From contig JBFFTZ010000157.1 in NCBI GenBank assembly GCA_041571575.1, forward strand, positions 1 through 6,425: 6,425 nt of DNA, given 5' to 3'. The translations under genes and the position numbers were made by a program. Below, piece by piece: positions 5,974-6,425 of this stretch. This DNA comes from CAKZML01 sp041571575 (lineage in GTDB: Bacteria > Pseudomonadota > Gammaproteobacteria > Steroidobacterales > BM003). Below the pieces are notes generated by a model. It was given only the letters and a program-made list of their open reading frames with translations. It searched no databases and was not told the origin of the DNA. How positions within the stretch are numbered: the first letter of the stretch is position 1; each line of letters opens with the position of its first letter.

Positions 5974-6425
5974 TTGTCAGCCTCTTTCGGGGTCCGCGTG
6001 TAGCGCCCCCCATGCCCAGGGGTGACTTCACCCTCTAATTCCAGGATCAGGAGCATGGAGGAAAGCTCACCAGCCGTCAAACCAGTTCGTTGGCCCAATT
6101 GATCCAGGGACACCGGATCGTGGCCCAGGGCGTCCAGTAACAAGGAGTACTCGGGATCCCTGGTCGGGATTCCCGGCGTGTCCGGCTGAGGGGCTTCGGT
6201 CGGCGCATTCTCGATGGTGGCGGCCAGCTGTCCAAGCTCCTCAAAAATGTCCCCGGCAGACTCCACCAGCTTGGCTCCCTGTCGGATCAGCTGGTGGCAA
6301 CCCCGGGCCATGGGATTGTGAATAGAACCCGGGATGGCGAACACCTCGCGACCCTGCTCGCTGGCCAGCCTGGCCGTAATTAATGAGCCGCTGCGGCGGG
6401 TGGCCTCCACAACCAGCGTGCCCAG
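5970..6425 (-). CDS. dprA: DNA processing protein DprA/Smf, C-terminal part (5' end outside window)
   Basis: DprA binds incoming single-stranded DNA during natural transformation and loads RecA. It is also kept in many species not known to be competent. The frame is open to the window edge (CTG at 6423-6425), leaving 151 residues. The first part is the end of the Rossmann-like domain with LVVEATRRSGSLITARLA, GREVFAIPGSIHNP and RGCHQLIRQGAKLVE, all classic DprA signatures in the variant seen in gammaproteobacteria. After a Pro/Thr-rich linker, the last 60 or so residues (from about PEYSLLLDALG) fit the winged-helix C-terminal domain found in many DprA proteins. The GTG at 6408-6410 is an internal Val codon of the conserved LVVEA segment, not a start. 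The stop overlaps smg by four bases. Confidence 0.95.
   Translation of the reverse strand: MGTLVVEATRRSGSLITARLASEQGREVFAIPGSIHNPMARGCHQLIRQGAKLVESAGDIFEELGQLAATIENAPTEAPQPDTPGIPTRDPEYSLLLDALGHDPVSLDQLGQRTGLTAGELSSMLLILELEGEVTPGHGGRYTRTPKEADK

Noticed and set aside
5970..6410. Reading dprA as a complete 146-residue gene starting at GTG 6410
   Set aside because: The frame stays open to the window edge, and the GTG codes a Val inside the conserved LVVEA motif of DprA, so the gene is cut by the window rather than short.

Overview
The window looks like chromosomal DNA of a gammaproteobacterium with a moderately GC-rich genome. The basis is protein-level resemblance of Tag, TsaC, HemF, Smg and DprA to gammaproteobacterial families, and the gene order dprA-smg-topA-tsaC-hemF on the minus strand, a neighbourhood known from this class. 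I cannot name the genus. A marine or environmental lineage would fit, but that is a guess.

Left part, plus strand (1-1372). The window opens inside the 3' end of a repetitive gene whose product is an array of paired EGKCG motifs. This is the hallmark of HvfA-type precursor peptides, a family of ribosomally made, post-translationally modified copper-binding peptides. The gene is followed by a good intrinsic terminator. Next come tag (3-methyladenine DNA glycosylase I) and a small four-helix membrane protein of the MAPEG family. These three genes show no obvious functional link to each other.

Right part, minus strand (6425 down to 1388). This is a compact housekeeping cluster, read right to left: dprA (3' part only; protection and RecA loading of incoming single-stranded DNA), smg (DUF494, function unknown), topA (DNA topoisomerase I), tsaC (threonylcarbamoyl-AMP synthase for tRNA t6A37) and hemF (oxygen-dependent coproporphyrinogen III oxidase of haem synthesis). 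dprA/smg and tsaC/hemF each overlap by four bases (ATGA), which suggests translational coupling. smg-topA (68 bp) and topA-tsaC (40 bp) are separated by short gaps. The cluster converges on the MAPEG gene with only 15 bp between stop codons.

The most notable items are the EGKCG array, with nearly identical 54-bp DNA repeats and no maturation genes immediately downstream, and a TopA that lacks cysteine zinc ribbons and instead ends in a histone-like lysine-rich tail. The rest of the window is ordinary core-genome content. I saw no tRNA, rRNA, CRISPR array, insertion sequence or phage feature.
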